Position numbers and translations under genes: made by a program. From NCBI RefSeq assembly GCF_000390185.1, contig NZ_AQHR01000107.1, positions 91,527-155,526 of the forward strand: DNA of 64,000 bases, written 5' to 3'. Source of the DNA: Lunatimonas lonarensis. Its GTDB lineage: Bacteria; Bacteroidota; Bacteroidia; Cytophagales; Cyclobacteriaceae. Shown piece by piece: positions 27,046-37,302 of the stretch; the first letter of the stretch is position 1, and every line of letters begins with the position of its first letter. The notes under the pieces are model-generated. The model was not told the origin of the DNA, did not search any database, and saw nothing but the letters and a program-made list of their open reading frames with translations.

Positions 27046-28035
27046 TTATTCTTCTTCAAGTTTATACTTTGACAAATCCATGCCGAAGGTGAGCCCCTTC
27101 TCCTGGATCAACTGCTCCAATTCAGCCAGGGATTTTTTCCCAAAATTGCGGAACTTCATCATATCGGAAATCTCCAGCCTGGCTAGATCGCCCAGCGTCT
27201 TTACATCAGCAGCCTTCAAGCAGTTGTATGCTCTGACAGAAAGGTCCAAATCACTGAGGGACGTCTTCAAAAGCTTCCTCATGTGCAGGTATTCCTCGTC
27301 AATCGGCTCGATGGCACCACTTCCTGGGGCATCGATCACCATCGTCTGATCCGAGAATAACATGAAGTGTTGGATCAAAATCTTGGCAGATTCCTGCAGG
27401 GCCTTTTCCGGGTGGATGGATCCATCCGTGGTAACTTCCATCACCAACTGCTCGTAGTCTGTCTTTTGCTCAACCCGGGTATTCTCTACCCTGTATTTTA
27501 CATTTTTGATAGGCGTAAAGATCGCGTCAATGGGAATGACCCCATAAATCTGCTCTTTAGGCTTGGACTCCTCGGCCGGCAGGTACCCTCTACCTTTTTC
27601 AACTGTCAGTTCGATTTCCAAACTAATAGAGTCATCCAAATGACAGATTATCAGGTCAGGATTCAAAACCTCAAAGGAAGAAGTATACTTGGCAATGTCA
27701 CCTGCGGTAAAAACATCCTTGCCTTTTACCTCAACAGTTATCTTGCCATCTATGGATTCATGCAGTTTTTTAAATCTTACTTGTTTCAGATTTAGGATAA
27801 TATCAGTAACATCTTCCACTACTCCCTCAATACTGGAAAACTCGTGCACTACACCCGGCAGCTTCACTGCGGTGATGGCATAGCCTTCCAAGGAAGAAAG
27901 AAGGATTCTCCTTAATGCATTACCAATAGTAACCCCGTAACCTTTTTCCAGAGGCTTGAACGTAAACAGACCATGAAAATCATCTGCTTTTTCCATCACC
28001 ACCTTTTCCGGCATTTGAAATGCTAATATGGACAT
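27046..28035 (-). CDS. rpoA: RNA polymerase alpha subunit
   Basis: Scaffold for polymerase assembly and contact point for activators. It has 329 residues. The N-terminal dimerisation domain (about 1-235) includes [23 protein letters not shown]. The C-terminal helix-hairpin-helix domain (about 255-320) includes [22 protein letters not shown] and [13 protein letters not shown]. It follows rpsD, as in the classic alpha operon. Confidence 0.98.
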   Translation of the reverse strand: MSILAFQMPEKVVMEKADDFHGLFTFKPLEKGYGVTIGNALRRILLSSLEGYAITAVKLPGVVHEFSSIEGVVEDVTDIILNLKQVRFKKLHESIDGKITVEVKGKDVFTAGDIAKYTSSFEVLNPDLIICHLDDSISLEIELTVEKGRGYLPAEESKPKEQIYGVIPIDAIFTPIKNVKYRVENTRVEQKTDYEQLVMEVTTDGSIHPEKALQESAKILIQHFMLFSDQTMVIDAPGSGAIEPIDEEYLHMRKLLKTSLSDLDLSVRAYNCLKAADVKTLGDLARLEISDMMKFRNFGKKSLAELEQLIQEKGLTFGMDLSKYKLEEE

Positions 28036-28069
28036 ATCGATCGTTTTTTTAAGGTCGGGAATTAATTAA

Positions 28070-28675
28070 TTATTTAGAGTAAAGTTCAACGATGAGCTGT
28101 TCTTTGATATTCTCAGGGATGTCTTCCCTTACAGGGATACTGACAAATTTCCCGCTCATAGAGGAAGCTTCCCACTCCAACCAAGGGAATCGGTTGGAAG
28201 GTCTTCCTGTTAAACTTCCTGTGATCGCCTCCAGAGACTTCGAACGCTCCCGTACAGAAACAACATCACCTGGCTTTAGGGTGTAGGAAGGAATGTTTAC
28301 CAACTCTCCGTTTACAAGGATATGCTTATGGGAAACAAGCTGTCGGGCAGACCTACGGGTAGGCGCTATACCGAGGCGATACACGGTATTGTCAAGCCTT
28401 GACTCCAACAACTGGAGCAAGTTTTCACCTGTAACACCCTTTTTCCTAGAAGCAATATCAAACATCCTCGCAAACTGACGCTCTAGGATGCCATAGATGT
28501 ATTTAGCCTTTTGCTTTTCCATCAACTGGATCGCATACTCAGACTGCTTTTTCCTTCTACCCCTTCCATGTTGACCGGGAGGATAGTTCTTTTTTTGAAG
28601 CACTTTACTTTGCCCTTCGATAGGTTCGCCGAACTTTCGGGCAATTTTCGCTTTTGGACCTCTATATCTAGCCAT
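28070..28675 (-). CDS. rpsD: 30S ribosomal protein S4
   Basis: Primary 16S rRNA-binding protein and assembly initiator. It has 201 residues, with an S4 N-terminal domain ([20 protein letters not shown]) and the S4 RNA-binding fold with [32 protein letters not shown]. The N-terminus has no zinc-type Cys cluster. It lies between rpsK and rpoA. Confidence 0.97.
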   Translation of the reverse strand: MARYRGPKAKIARKFGEPIEGQSKVLQKKNYPPGQHGRGRRKKQSEYAIQLMEKQKAKYIYGILERQFARMFDIASRKKGVTGENLLQLLESRLDNTVYRLGIAPTRRSARQLVSHKHILVNGELVNIPSYTLKPGDVVSVRERSKSLEAITGSLTGRPSNRFPWLEWEASSMSGKFVSIPVREDIPENIKEQLIVELYSK

Positions 28676-28693
28676 GCTAACTCTTCTTTAAAA

Positions 28694-29092
28694 TTATACT
28701 CTTCTGCGTTTGGGAGGACGACAACCGTTGTGCGGTAGCGGGGTCACGTCTGTAATGGTCGTAACGTCCAGTCCTACATTCTGCAAGGTTCTGATCGCTG
28801 ATTCCCTTCCTGCTCCAGGACCCTTGACAAATACCTCCACCTTTCTCAATCCTAGGTCATAAGCAACCTGACCGCAGTTCTGAGCGGCCATTTGCGCTGC
28901 GTAGGGGGTGTTCTTTTTAGAACCCCTGAACCCCATCTTACCAGCAGACGCCCAAGAAATAACCTGACCTGAATTATTGGTAATAGATATGATGATGTTG
29001 TTGAAGGAAGCCTTGATATGGGCTTGGCCCACCGCCTCTACTTTTACAACTCTTTTCTTAGCTTTCGCTTTTTCGTTTCTTTTCTGAGCCAT
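28694..29092 (-). CDS. rpsK: 30S ribosomal protein S11
   Basis: Platform protein of the small subunit, close to the mRNA exit. It has 132 residues, with a lysine-rich N-terminus, [14 protein letters not shown], the [17 protein letters not shown] stretch and the conserved C-terminal [18 protein letters not shown]. It is 15 nt after rpsM. Confidence 0.97.
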   Translation of the reverse strand: MAQKRNEKAKAKKRVVKVEAVGQAHIKASFNNIIISITNNSGQVISWASAGKMGFRGSKKNTPYAAQMAAQNCGQVAYDLGLRKVEVFVKGPGAGRESAIRTLQNVGLDVTTITDVTPLPHNGCRPPKRRRV

Positions 29093-29107
29093 GATCTAAA
29101 TCAAGAT

Positions 29108-29485
29108 TTATTTAGTCGCCTTCTTTTTGTTAGCAACAGTCTTTCTCTTACCTTTTCTCGTTCTGGCGTTATTCTTGGTCTTTTGCCCCCTTACTGGCAA
29201 TCCCTTACGGTGTCTCAAACCTCTGTAACATCCAATATCCATCAGCCGCTTGATACTGAGCTGTATCTCCGACTTAAGTACACCCTCTGTTTTGAACTCT
29301 TCAGCTATGATGTTCCTGATAGCAGTAGACTCATCGTCGTCCCACTCGCCAGCCTTTTTATCAAATGAAATTCCCGCCTTGCTGAGGATCGCTCTGGCCG
29401 AGCTCCTTCCTATACCGAAGATATAGGTAAGACCGATTTCTCCCCGCTTGTTATCCGGGATGTCAACACCTGCAATTCTTGCCAT
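29108..29485 (-). CDS. rpsM: 30S ribosomal protein S13
   Basis: Head protein of the small subunit that contacts tRNA and forms intersubunit bridges. It has 125 residues. [25 protein letters not shown] at the N-terminus and [24 protein letters not shown] near the C-terminus are diagnostic. It follows rpmJ by 5 nt. Confidence 0.97.
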   Translation of the reverse strand: MARIAGVDIPDNKRGEIGLTYIFGIGRSSARAILSKAGISFDKKAGEWDDDESTAIRNIIAEEFKTEGVLKSEIQLSIKRLMDIGCYRGLRHRKGLPVRGQKTKNNARTRKGKRKTVANKKKATK

Positions 29486-29490
29486 AGTAA

Positions 29491-29607
29491 TTAACCTTGT
29501 CTTTGTTTAAACTTTGGATTCTTTTTATTGATCACATAAAGCTTTCCTTTCCGTCGGATCACTTTGCAATCAGCGCTTCGCTTCTTAATAGATGCCTTAA
29601 CTTTCAT
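29491..29607 (-). CDS. rpmJ: 50S ribosomal protein L36 (zinc-free form)
   Basis: 38-residue protein starting [20 protein letters not shown] and ending NPKFKQRQG. It was found by direct translation between rpsM and infA. Only one cysteine is present, so the four-ligand zinc site of C-plus L36 is lost. This C-minus form is usual in Bacteroidota. Confidence 0.95.
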   Translation of the reverse strand: MKVKASIKKRSADCKVIRRKGKLYVINKKNPKFKQRQG

Positions 29608-29691
29608 AGGATTACAATTTTTCTTTCAATGTCCATACCTCTTTCTGAAAATAGATCCAAAAAGAATATATCCTCTAAACTTATTATTTGC

Positions 29692-29910
29692 TTACTTATA
29701 CCGATAAACAATCCTCCCCTTCGAAAGATCATAAGGAGACAGCTCCAACTTAACCTTATCGCCTGGTAGGATTTTAATATAATTCATCCGCATTTTACCG
29801 GAAATATGTGCTATCAGCTGATGCCCATTTTCCAGTTCCACTTTAAACATTGCATTGGACAGGGCCTCCACGATGGTGCCGTCCTGCTCTATTGACGCTT
29901 GTTTAGCCAT
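29692..29910 (-). CDS. infA: Translation initiation factor IF-1
   Basis: Binds the ribosomal A site during initiation. It is a 72-residue OB-fold protein: [42 protein letters not shown] and [16 protein letters not shown]. Its start overlaps the end of map by 8 nt, indicating translational coupling. Confidence 0.97.
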   Translation of the reverse strand: MAKQASIEQDGTIVEALSNAMFKVELENGHQLIAHISGKMRMNYIKILPGDKVKLELSPYDLSKGRIVYRYK

Positions 29911-30679
29911 ATATGAAATTTTCTTCTATGTACTCATGCGTGGTCAAAACCTCTGTCTTATCCTCAAAAATCGCAACCGTATGCTCAAAATGAGCCGAAA
30001 CTTTCCGGTCAGCGGTTCGGATAGTCCAGCCATCCCGTTCCTGTACCACGTTTCTTGTCCCGAGGTTTACCATGGGTTCTATCGCAATGACCAACCCGTC
30101 CTTTAGAACAGGGCCACTTCCACGTTTTCCATAGTTCGGTACCTCCGGTGCCTCATGAAGGCTCTTGCCCAAACCATGCCCTACAAGTTCACGAACGATG
30201 GTGAATCCATTGGACTCTACAAATTTCTGGATAGCGTGCCCTATATCTCCGATACGGTTGTTAAAAACCGCCTGTTCGATACCAAGAGCCAAAGATTCTT
30301 TGGTCACATCTAGCAACCTCAAAATAGAGGGGGAAACTTCACCGACAGGGTAAGTATAAGCAGAATCGCTATGAAAACCTTGGTGAAAGACTCCACAATC
30401 TATTGAGATTATATCCCCATCCTTCAATTCGTAGCCGCTCGGAAACCCATGAACGACCACCTCATTTACCGAAATACAGAGAGAAGCAGGAAACCCGTTA
30501 TATCCTTTGAAAGACGGAATCCCCCTATGATCTCTGATGTACTCCTCTGCAATTTTATCGAGGTAAGAGGTCTTTACCCCTTCCTTTACATATTTGGCTA
30601 TCTCGCCGTGTGCTTTTCCTAAGATCTGGGCACTTTGTTTTATTAACTCTACCTCTTCCCTGGTCTTATACCGTATCAT
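29903..30679 (-). CDS. map: Methionine aminopeptidase type I
   Basis: Removes initiator methionine from nascent proteins. It has 258 residues in a pita-bread fold. Metal ligands are the Asp of [14 protein letters not shown] (two Asp), the His of [10 protein letters not shown], the Glu of AIEPMVNLG and the Glu of [12 protein letters not shown]. It lies 1 nt after secY and overlaps infA, the usual secY-map-infA order. Confidence 0.96.
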   Translation of the reverse strand: MIRYKTREEVELIKQSAQILGKAHGEIAKYVKEGVKTSYLDKIAEEYIRDHRGIPSFKGYNGFPASLCISVNEVVVHGFPSGYELKDGDIISIDCGVFHQGFHSDSAYTYPVGEVSPSILRLLDVTKESLALGIEQAVFNNRIGDIGHAIQKFVESNGFTIVRELVGHGLGKSLHEAPEVPNYGKRGSGPVLKDGLVIAIEPMVNLGTRNVVQERDGWTIRTADRKVSAHFEHTVAIFEDKTEVLTTHEYIEENFIYG

Positions 30680-30680
30680 A

Positions 30681-31997
30681 CTACGCTACTGCATAACTAG
30701 AAGGATCGTTCTTCATGTTACCGCTTTTCATAAGGCCCTCGTAATGGCGCATCAACAAGTAGCTTTCAATCTGACGAAGGGTATCAAGGATTACGCCCAC
30801 CATAATAAGCAACGAAGTACCGCCATAAAACTGGGCAAATTCACCACTGACACCTGCCACGATGGCAAAAGCCGGTAATATGGCAACGACAGAAAGTAGA
30901 AACGATCCTGGAAGCGTGATCCTCGAAATGATGTTGTCAATAAAATCCGCAGTTGGCGCACCGGGTTTGATTCCCGGAATAAATCCACCATTTCGTTTCA
31001 TATCTTCCGCAATCTGCTCCGGATTTACGGTAATCGCAGTGTAGAAGAAGGTGAACAAAATGATCATGATTGCAAACACCAAATTGTATTGCCAGCTGGT
31101 GAAGTCACTAAAGGTAGTTCCGATGTACGCAGCGATATCACTCGAATCAGCCCAAATCTGCGCAATCAGCGCGGGAAGGAACATCAACGACTGGGCAAAA
31201 ATTATCGGCATTACACCTGACGCATTCACCTTAATCGGGATATACTGCCGCTGTCCGCCATACACTTTACCTCCCACCACTTGCTTAGCGTACTGCACCG
31301 GTATTCTCCTCGTGGCTTCGGTAAGTGCTACTGTACCCACTACCACAAAGAAAAGAACCACCGCCTCAATGATCAACAAAAGAATACCTCCCGACCCCTT
31401 GGACAACGACTCCGCAATAATAGCTCCGGGTAGTGCAGATATGATTCCAATCATGATCAACATTGAGATACCGTTTCCGATTCCCTTTTCAGTGATCTTC
31501 TCTCCCAACCACATACAAAACATCGTTCCCGAAGTAAGTAACACCAAAGAGCTTACCATAAACAAGGACTTGTTTATCATGATGGCCTCATTGGGGATAG
31601 TGGCGGTTATGTAACCAATTCCTTGCGCGATCGTGATGAGGATCGTCAATACCCTCGTGATCTGATTGATCCGCTTACGTCCAGATTCACCTTCCTTCTG
31701 CAGCTTTTGAAAATAAGGCACACCAACAGTTAACAACTGCAGCACGATAGATGCAGATATATACGGCATGATACCAAGTCCAAATATGGAAGCCCTACTA
31801 AAAGAGCCTCCCAGGAATGTATCTATCAAACCAAATATACCTCCTGCGGACTCTCCGAGCAGATTGGGATCTACACCTGGCAACACGATAAAAGAACCAA
31901 TCCTAAAAACCACCAGGAAACCTATGGTATTCAGGATACGGATTCTCAAATCTTCTATCGAAAAGATGTTCTTAACCGTTGTGATGAATTTTTTCAT
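30681..31997 (-). CDS. secY: Preprotein translocase subunit SecY
   Basis: Central channel of the Sec translocon in the inner membrane. It has 438 residues and about 10 transmembrane helices. Signature stretches are GIMPYISASIVLQLL, the plug-adjacent GSFIVLPGVDPN, and the cytoplasmic loop REATRRIPVQYA-like TEATRRIPVQYAKQVVG. It lies 3 nt after rplO and 1 nt before map. SecE is encoded at 56.3 kb. Confidence 0.97.
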   Translation of the reverse strand: MKKFITTVKNIFSIEDLRIRILNTIGFLVVFRIGSFIVLPGVDPNLLGESAGGIFGLIDTFLGGSFSRASIFGLGIMPYISASIVLQLLTVGVPYFQKLQKEGESGRKRINQITRVLTILITIAQGIGYITATIPNEAIMINKSLFMVSSLVLLTSGTMFCMWLGEKITEKGIGNGISMLIMIGIISALPGAIIAESLSKGSGGILLLIIEAVVLFFVVVGTVALTEATRRIPVQYAKQVVGGKVYGGQRQYIPIKVNASGVMPIIFAQSLMFLPALIAQIWADSSDIAAYIGTTFSDFTSWQYNLVFAIMIILFTFFYTAITVNPEQIAEDMKRNGGFIPGIKPGAPTADFIDNIISRITLPGSFLLSVVAILPAFAIVAGVSGEFAQFYGGTSLLIMVGVILDTLRQIESYLLMRHYEGLMKSGNMKNDPSSYAVA

Positions 31998-32000
31998 TGT

Positions 32001-32447
32001 TTAAAGCTTATGGACAGTTCCGCCAATGGTTTGGATAGCTTCCTCGGCGGACGCTGAGAACTTGTGCGCACTTACATTCAATTTCGCTGTAAGTTCGCCT
32101 GTTCCTAGGACTTTTACAAGATCTTTCTTTGACACCAAGCCATTTTCAACCAACGTATCGAATGAAATCGTGTCTATGCTTAGCTTGTCAGCCAGCGTCT
32201 GTAGGTCAACAAGATTTACAGGCTTATAAGCCACCCGGTTTACATTTTTGAAACCGAACTTGGGCACCCTACGCTGAAGGGGCATTTGACCACCTTCAAA
32301 GCCGATCTTCTTCTTATAACCTGACCGGGATTTAGCCCCCTTATGTCCTCTGGTGGAAGTCCCTCCTCTGCCAGACCCAGGACCACGTCCTATACGCTTC
32401 TCTGATTTGACAGACCCAGCGGCAGGCTTTAATGTATGTAGTTTCAT
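32001..32447 (-). CDS. rplO: 50S ribosomal protein L15
   Basis: Late-assembly protein of the large subunit. It has 148 residues. The N-terminus is glycine- and arginine-rich ([25 protein letters not shown]). The C-terminal part has the L15/L18e fold ([20 protein letters not shown]). The start codon is at the end of the 33-nt leader cassette, and the gap of 276 nt to rpmD is by far the largest inside this operon. Confidence 0.97.
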   Translation of the reverse strand: MKLHTLKPAAGSVKSEKRIGRGPGSGRGGTSTRGHKGAKSRSGYKKKIGFEGGQMPLQRRVPKFGFKNVNRVAYKPVNLVDLQTLADKLSIDTISFDTLVENGLVSKKDLVKVLGTGELTAKLNVSAHKFSASAEEAIQTIGGTVHKL

Positions 32448-32567
32448 GTGTCTATAATTATTTTTAAGGGGTCACATGGAATCTCGCATGGTTGCCCCGA
32501 ATAGCTATCGGGGCATCCCGGTTTGTGACGGCTACGTCATGCTCGATTTCATCTGTTTATACTATTT
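32442..32567 (-). repeat. Long form of the leader element, copy 2 (rpmD-rplO gap)
   Basis: In the rplO direction it has ATAAACAG, a mini-ORF ATG at 32552 reading MKSSMT then TAG, the TGACG-TAGC-CGTCA hairpin, CCCCGATAGCTATTCGGGG (the palindrome with one extra T), TGTGACC pairing with GTCACA, and the 33-nt cassette ending in the rplO ATG. It is nearly identical to copy 1 over the mini-ORF and palindrome and more diverged in the 20-40 nt after it. It sits between two genes that are normally adjacent. Confidence 0.85.
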
Positions 32568-32723
32568 TTAGCAGCATTCGTATCCGATGTGTTGCCTTTA
32601 CCTTGGCTTGAAATATCCAATGAAAAGCGATTCAGAAATTGGATTGCTGTTGTAATCGATTTAACCTGTTGTGAACAAGAGGGCGGCGGATTAAAATGCA
32701 AACGACATCCCACCGCCGACCGA

Positions 32724-32903
32724 TCAAGCCTCCTCAGTCTTTACCAGGTGGCTTACTTTGTTGATCATCCCCAGAACCTGCGGGGTAGCTTCCACCTCAA
32801 CAGTTCGGTTTATCTTTCCCAAACCCAATGCAACGATGGTTGCCTTCTGGTCTTTTGGTCGTTTAATTGTGCTTCGAATCTGTGTAACTCTAACCTTAGC
32901 CAT
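32724..32903 (-). CDS. rpmD: 50S ribosomal protein L30
   Basis: 59 residues from ATG 32903: [20 protein letters not shown], then [30 protein letters not shown]. The open frame extends further upstream into rpsE, but only this part is L30. It is 4 nt after rpsE. The rplO gene, normally next, is displaced by the palindromic element. Confidence 0.95.
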   Translation of the reverse strand: MAKVRVTQIRSTIKRPKDQKATIVALGLGKINRTVEVEATPQVLGMINKVSHLVKTEEA

Positions 32904-32907
32904 CGTA

Positions 32908-33426
32908 TTAACCGTTAAAAACCTTAGACAATTTAACTCTCCGCTGCTGGGAAACGGCAATCGCATCCCGCATATTTTCCAATGCATCGATGGTCGCTTT
33001 TACCACGTTGTGCGGGTTTGACGATCCTTTGGATTTTGCCAAAATATCGGTATACCCAGCGCTCTCCAATACAGCTCTCATCGCACCACCTGCAAGAACA
33101 CCCGTACCAGGAGCTGCCGGCTTGATCAATACGAGACCTCCTCCATATTTACCTTGTTGATCATGGGGCACAGTACCTTTGTAAAGAGGAACCTGAATTA
33201 GATTCTTCTTGGCATCCTCTATGCCCTTAGTAATAGCATCAGTCACCTCGTTGGCCTTTCCTAATCCATAACCAACGATTCCGTTTCCATCACCCACTAC
33301 TACAATTGCTGAAAAGGAGAAACGCCTACCGCCTTTTACCACTTTGGCAACCCGGTTTATAGCTACTACTTTTTCCTTCAGCTCAGTATCAGTAGCCCTA
33401 ATTGGTTTTTTTCGTATTTGGGACAT
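32908..33426 (-). CDS. rpsE: 30S ribosomal protein S5
   Basis: Small-subunit protein important for decoding fidelity. It has 172 residues, with the double-stranded-RNA-binding-like domain [28 protein letters not shown] and the C-terminal ATGxxR-like part ([36 protein letters not shown]). It lies 8 nt after rplR. Confidence 0.97.
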   Translation of the reverse strand: MSQIRKKPIRATDTELKEKVVAINRVAKVVKGGRRFSFSAIVVVGDGNGIVGYGLGKANEVTDAITKGIEDAKKNLIQVPLYKGTVPHDQQGKYGGGLVLIKPAAPGTGVLAGGAMRAVLESAGYTDILAKSKGSSNPHNVVKATIDALENMRDAIAVSQQRRVKLSKVFNG

Positions 33427-33434
33427 AATATCTA

Positions 33435-33785
33435 TTAAAATTTAAGGCCAGCTTCCCTGGCACCGTCTGCCAGAGCTTTAACATTACCATGATAAAGGTA
33501 CCCGCTTCGATCGAATACCACTTCACTTACTCCACCCGCTAGCGCCTTTTCGGCGATTTTCTTACCGACTTCTTTAGAAACCGATAGGTTGGTATTTGAA
33601 ATGGATCCCAATTCCTTGGATGAAGCACTTGCAAGTGTATGACCCTTAAGGTCGTTCACAATCTGGGCATATATACCGGTATTACTCTTGAATACCGCCA
33701 AGCGTGGCCTAGAATCGGTACCGGAGATCTTCCTCCGAATACTTTTTTTAATCCTACGTCTACGTTCGTTTTTATTAAAAGCCAT
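33435..33785 (-). CDS. rplR: 50S ribosomal protein L18
   Basis: 5S rRNA-binding protein in the central protuberance. It has 116 residues: a basic N-terminus ([19 protein letters not shown]), then [20 protein letters not shown], and the C-terminal [27 protein letters not shown]. It is 7 nt after rplF. Confidence 0.97.
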   Translation of the reverse strand: MAFNKNERRRRIKKSIRRKISGTDSRPRLAVFKSNTGIYAQIVNDLKGHTLASASSKELGSISNTNLSVSKEVGKKIAEKALAGGVSEVVFDRSGYLYHGNVKALADGAREAGLKF

Positions 33786-33792
33786 GTCTCAA

Positions 33793-34350
33793 TTATTTTT
33801 TAGCAGAAGTTTTACCAGCTTTACGTCTAACCACTTCACCAACGAAACGAACACCCTTACCTTTGAACGGCTCAACCTTCCTGAATGACTTGATTTTTGC
33901 AGCAATCTGACCGATCAACTCTTTGTCGATACCCTCCAACGTGATCAAAGGATTCTTACCTTTGGGCGTTTCGGTTTTTAGGGAAATCTCTGATGGGATT
34001 GCAAAAAAGATATTGTGGGAATATCCAAGGGATAACTCCAACACTTGCCCTTGATTGGTAGCCTTATAACCTACCCCAACAAGCTCCAGATCCTTCTTGT
34101 AGCCTTCACTCACCCCTATCACCATGTTGTTCAACAAAGACCTGTAAAGACCGTGGAGCGATTTGTGGCGCTTGGAGTCCGTAGGACGAGCCACAGACAA
34201 TTGACTGCCCTCTACAGATATGGTAATGTCAGGATTAACTTCCTGCTTCAGCGTACCTTTGGGACCTTTAACAGTGACCTCGTTATACTTGGACACGTCT
34301 ACAGTAACACCCGCGGGTATATTTATTGGTTTTTTACCTATTCTAGACAT
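33793..34350 (-). CDS. rplF: 50S ribosomal protein L6
   Basis: Large-subunit protein near the GTPase-associated centre. It has 185 residues with two L6 repeats. The first includes SRIGKKPINIPAGVTV, and the second GVGYKATNQGQVLELSLGYSH and GQIAAKIKSFRKVEPFKGKGVRF. It is 12 nt after rpsH. Confidence 0.97.
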   Translation of the reverse strand: MSRIGKKPINIPAGVTVDVSKYNEVTVKGPKGTLKQEVNPDITISVEGSQLSVARPTDSKRHKSLHGLYRSLLNNMVIGVSEGYKKDLELVGVGYKATNQGQVLELSLGYSHNIFFAIPSEISLKTETPKGKNPLITLEGIDKELIGQIAAKIKSFRKVEPFKGKGVRFVGEVVRRKAGKTSAKK

Positions 34351-34362
34351 CGTATTCCGATA

Positions 34363-34758
34363 TTAATAAACATAACAAAGTACTTCGCCACCGATACCTT
34401 CTGTACGGGCTTCCTTGTCAGTCATGATTCCTTTGGAGGTAGAGATGATCGCTACACCCAAACCATTGATTACTCGGGGAAGGGTTTCCTTACCCACATA
34501 CTTACGCAAGCCAGGCTTGCTTACCCTCGTAAGGTTAACGATGGCATTCTCTTTGGTCGAAGGATTGTATTTCAACGCAATTTTGATGGTTCCCTGAGGA
34601 CCATTGCCATCAAACTTGTAGTTCTGTATATATCCCTTTTCAAAAAGAACCTTGGTGATTTCCTTCTTTATGTTCGAAGCAGGAATCTCCACTATCCGGT
34701 GAGAAGCTTTGATCGCGTTTCTCAACCTGGTCAGATAATCAGCTATTGGATCAGTCAT
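34363..34758 (-). CDS. rpsH: 30S ribosomal protein S8
   Basis: Binds the central domain of 16S rRNA. It has 131 residues from ATG 34758: [18 protein letters not shown], then [30 protein letters not shown] and the C-terminal [11 protein letters not shown]. The reading frame extends to 34800 but that part is not S8. It is preceded by an 84-nt gap with a promoter-like element. Confidence 0.97.
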   Translation of the reverse strand: MTDPIADYLTRLRNAIKASHRIVEIPASNIKKEITKVLFEKGYIQNYKFDGNGPQGTIKIALKYNPSTKENAIVNLTRVSKPGLRKYVGKETLPRVINGLGVAIISTSKGIMTDKEARTEGIGGEVLCYVY

Positions 34759-34797
34759 ATTTGTAAATAGTCTAACTGCACGCCCCCAATGGGCGGG

Positions 34798-34805
34798 CAA
34801 AGTTA
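34798..34805 (-). promoter_or_regulatory. Candidate internal promoter before rpsH
   Basis: The minus-strand TAACTTTG is a full -7 match, followed by GCCCGCC. A TTTT tract lies 19 nt upstream in place of TTTG. It sits in the 84-nt rpsN-rpsH gap, one of the few gaps in this operon. A CGCCC ... GGGCG hairpin lies just downstream. Confidence 0.4.
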
Positions 34806-34842
34806 CACAATGATTCTAAGAATAAAAACTTTTGTCTGATTT

Positions 34843-35112
34843 TTACCAGCTGGACTTGGTGATACCAGGTATTTTCCCAGCGGACGCCATCTCTCTGAAA
34901 GTTACCCGGTTGATGCCAAATTTACGCATATACCCTTTTGGGCGTCCGGTCAGCTTGCAACGGTTGTGAAGCCTTACGGGAGAAGCGTTTTTGGGCAGTT
35001 TATCCAGTGCTTCGTAATCACCGGCAGCCTTCAACTCTGCTCTCTTTTTTGCATATTTGGCTACAAGACGCTCTCTTTTACGCTCACGGGCTTTTATCGA
35101 CTCTCTTGCCAT
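34843..35112 (-). CDS. rpsN: 30S ribosomal protein S14 (zinc-free form)
   Basis: Head protein of the small subunit. It has 89 residues: [20 protein letters not shown], then [32 protein letters not shown] and IPGITKSSW. It is the long form with no CxxC pairs, so no zinc ribbon. It lies 2 nt after rplE. Confidence 0.97.
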   Translation of the reverse strand: MARESIKARERKRERLVAKYAKKRAELKAAGDYEALDKLPKNASPVRLHNRCKLTGRPKGYMRKFGINRVTFREMASAGKIPGITKSSW

Positions 35113-35114
35113 GA

Positions 35115-35675
35115 TCAGTTTTCTTTATTTTTGTTTACAAAAGGCATTCCCAACGCTTTCAACAAAGCGAAGGCTTCCTCATCTGTTTCGGCAGTAGTTA
35201 CCAAGGTAATGTCCATACCGGAGATTCGGTTCACTTTCTCTATGCTGATTTCAGGGAAAATAATCTGTTCAGTCACTCCAAGTGTGTAGTTACCTCGTCC
35301 ATCGAAACCCTTGTCCGAAATACCTTTGAAGTCACGCACCCTAGGTAATGCTACGCTGACCAATCGATCCAAAAACTCATACATCCTGTCACCACGAAGC
35401 GTAACCTTAGCACCGATAGGCATTCCTTCTCTCAACTTAAAGTTAGAGATGGAGTTCTTAGCTTTCGTCGCCACGGCTCTCTGACCTGCGATGATAGTAA
35501 GCTCTTCCACGCCCTGATCTACCAACTTCTTGTCAGCAACAGCGGCTCCAATACCTTTGTTGATCACGATTTTGGTCAACTTGGGAACCTGCATCACCGA
35601 CTTATACTGAAATTTCTCCTTCAATTCAGCGGAGATTTCAGCTGCAAACTTTTCTTTTAATCTAGGTTTAGCCAT
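35115..35675 (-). CDS. rplE: 50S ribosomal protein L5
   Basis: 5S rRNA-binding protein that contacts P-site tRNA. It has 186 residues: [49 protein letters not shown] and the C-terminal [30 protein letters not shown]. Its start overlaps the end of rplX by 8 nt. Confidence 0.97.
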   Translation of the reverse strand: MAKPRLKEKFAAEISAELKEKFQYKSVMQVPKLTKIVINKGIGAAVADKKLVDQGVEELTIIAGQRAVATKAKNSISNFKLREGMPIGAKVTLRGDRMYEFLDRLVSVALPRVRDFKGISDKGFDGRGNYTLGVTEQIIFPEISIEKVNRISGMDITLVTTAETDEEAFALLKALGMPFVNKNKEN

Positions 35676-36012
35676 TGATCACCTCCCCGGTTTTCTTTGA
35701 ATACCTTACTAACTTTCCTTTTTCTCCTATCTTTCTACCTATACGCGTAGCCTCACCTGTTTTTGGGTCTACCAACATGAGGTTACTCGCATGAATTGGA
35801 GCTTCAATCTTATCGATCGATCCCTGTGGAGAGTTGGCGGTTGGCTTTCTGTGCTTCGTTACGATATTCAAGCCCTCTACGATGGCCCTTCGCTTGGCGA
35901 TGTCCACGGAAAGCACTTTTCCTTGCTTGCCTTTATCGTCCCCGGAAATCACCTTCACAGTGTCACCGGTTTTGATGTGCATCTTGGGATGCTTTATCAC
36001 TTTCTTTTCCAT
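35668..36012 (-). CDS. rplX: 50S ribosomal protein L24
   Basis: Assembly-initiator protein near the exit tunnel. It has 114 residues with a KOW motif at the N-terminus ([26 protein letters not shown]), then [20 protein letters not shown]. It is 2 nt after rplN and overlaps rplE by 8 nt. Confidence 0.96.
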   Translation of the reverse strand: MEKKVIKHPKMHIKTGDTVKVISGDDKGKQGKVLSVDIAKRRAIVEGLNIVTKHRKPTANSPQGSIDKIEAPIHASNLMLVDPKTGEATRIGRKIGEKGKLVRYSKKTGEVING

Positions 36013-36014
36013 GA

Positions 36015-36383
36015 TTACAGAACTTCAGGAGCTAGAGATACAATCTTCATAAACTGTTTTTCACGCAACTCCCTGGCAACGGGGCCAAAAATACGTGTGC
36101 CTCTAGGCTCGTCGTTGTTATTGAGAAGAACAGCGGCATTATCCTCAAAGCGTATATATGACCCATCTTTCCTTCTTACTTCTTTTTTGGTTCGAACGAT
36201 TACCGCTTTCGAAACGGTACCTTTTTTCATATTGCTGGAGGAAAGAGCTGATTTCACCGTGACAACTACTTTGTCGCCGATAGAGGCATAACGCCTTCCC
36301 GTTCCACCCAGCACGCGGATGACAAGCACTTCCTTGGCACCTGAATTATCCGCAACACTCAGTCTTGATTCTTGTTGTATCAT
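36015..36383 (-). CDS. rplN: 50S ribosomal protein L14
   Basis: Intersubunit-face protein. It has 122 residues: [31 protein letters not shown], the [19 protein letters not shown] stretch and [28 protein letters not shown]. It is 2 nt after rpsQ. Confidence 0.98.
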   Translation of the reverse strand: MIQQESRLSVADNSGAKEVLVIRVLGGTGRRYASIGDKVVVTVKSALSSSNMKKGTVSKAVIVRTKKEVRRKDGSYIRFEDNAAVLLNNNDEPRGTRIFGPVARELREKQFMKIVSLAPEVL

Positions 36384-36385
36384 GA

Positions 36386-36658
36386 TTACTTAGCTCTTTC
36401 GACGATTTCTACTAATCTCCAACGCTTTCTTTTGCTCAGCGGACGAGTCTCACTGATTCGCACCAGATCTCCTGGGTTACAGTCGTTGTTCTCGTCATGG
36501 GCCATAAATTTGGTAGTTTTGGCAACGAATTTACCGTAGATAGGGTGTTTTACCCTTCGCTCCACAGCAACAGTGATAGACTTGTCCATCGCGTTGCTAA
36601 CTACCTTTCCTATTCTTTCTTTACGCAGGTTTCTTTCTGTAGTAGCCATTGTATTCAT
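36386..36658 (-). CDS. rpsQ: 30S ribosomal protein S17
   Basis: Primary 16S-binding OB-fold protein. It has up to 90 residues: [33 protein letters not shown], then [25 protein letters not shown]. Two starts are possible: ATG 36658, which overlaps the rpmC stop as TAATG, or ATG 36649 (MATTERN). The overlap favours the first slightly. Confidence 0.95.
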   Translation of the reverse strand: MNTMATTERNLRKERIGKVVSNAMDKSITVAVERRVKHPIYGKFVAKTTKFMAHDENNDCNPGDLVRISETRPLSKRKRWRLVEIVERAK

Positions 36659-36852
36659 TATTTAGCTAGTTGTTTTGCCCGCAAAGCCGTCTTCAATCTT
36701 GCGACCAATTTCTTTGCCTGACCAATCTTATTTGGATTCTCTATGGGAGAAATGGCATGAGCGAATCTCAACTTAGTCAAATTCTCCTGCTCAGCTACGA
36801 TGCGATCATTAAGTTCACCCTCAGTGAGCGCGTTTATTTCGGAATTCTTCAT
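36658..36852 (-). CDS. rpmC: 50S ribosomal protein L29
   Basis: Exit-tunnel protein that docks trigger factor and SRP. It has 64 residues in a two-helix form: [57 protein letters not shown]. It lies 9 nt after rplP. Confidence 0.96.
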   Translation of the reverse strand: MKNSEINALTEGELNDRIVAEQENLTKLRFAHAISPIENPNKIGQAKKLVARLKTALRAKQLAK

Positions 36853-36861
36853 CTTCGTAAA

Positions 36862-37281
36862 TTATCCTACGTATTCTCTACGTACCACAAATTTTGTACT
36901 GACCGGAAGTTTCTGCTGAGCTAATCTCAACGCCTCCTGAGCCACTTCCAAACTTACTCCTGTTGCTTCAAAAAGGATTGTTCCGGGCTTGATTACCGCA
37001 ACCCAATACTCGGGCGCACCCTTACCTTTACCCATTCGTACCTCAGCAGGCTTTTTGGTGATAGGCTTGTCAGGAAAAATCCTGATCCAAACCTGTCCTT
37101 CCCGCTTCATTGCCCGGGTCATTGCGATACGGGCTGCTTCTATTTGACGGGATGTAATCCATCCCGGCTCCAAAGACTTGATGCCAAAGTTGCCGAAAGA
37201 CAAGGTATGTCCCCGCTGGGCAATACCTTTGACTCTGCCTTTGTGCATCTTTCTAAATTTCGTTCTTCTTGGCTGTAACAT
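36862..37281 (-). CDS. rplP: 50S ribosomal protein L16
   Basis: Protein near the A site, needed late in 50S assembly. It has 139 residues: [55 protein letters not shown] and [28 protein letters not shown]. It is 21 nt after rpsC. Confidence 0.98.
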   Translation of the reverse strand: MLQPRRTKFRKMHKGRVKGIAQRGHTLSFGNFGIKSLEPGWITSRQIEAARIAMTRAMKREGQVWIRIFPDKPITKKPAEVRMGKGKGAPEYWVAVIKPGTILFEATGVSLEVAQEALRLAQQKLPVSTKFVVRREYVG

Positions 37282-37302
37282 GATTCGTCAATTAGGGTGA
37301 AA

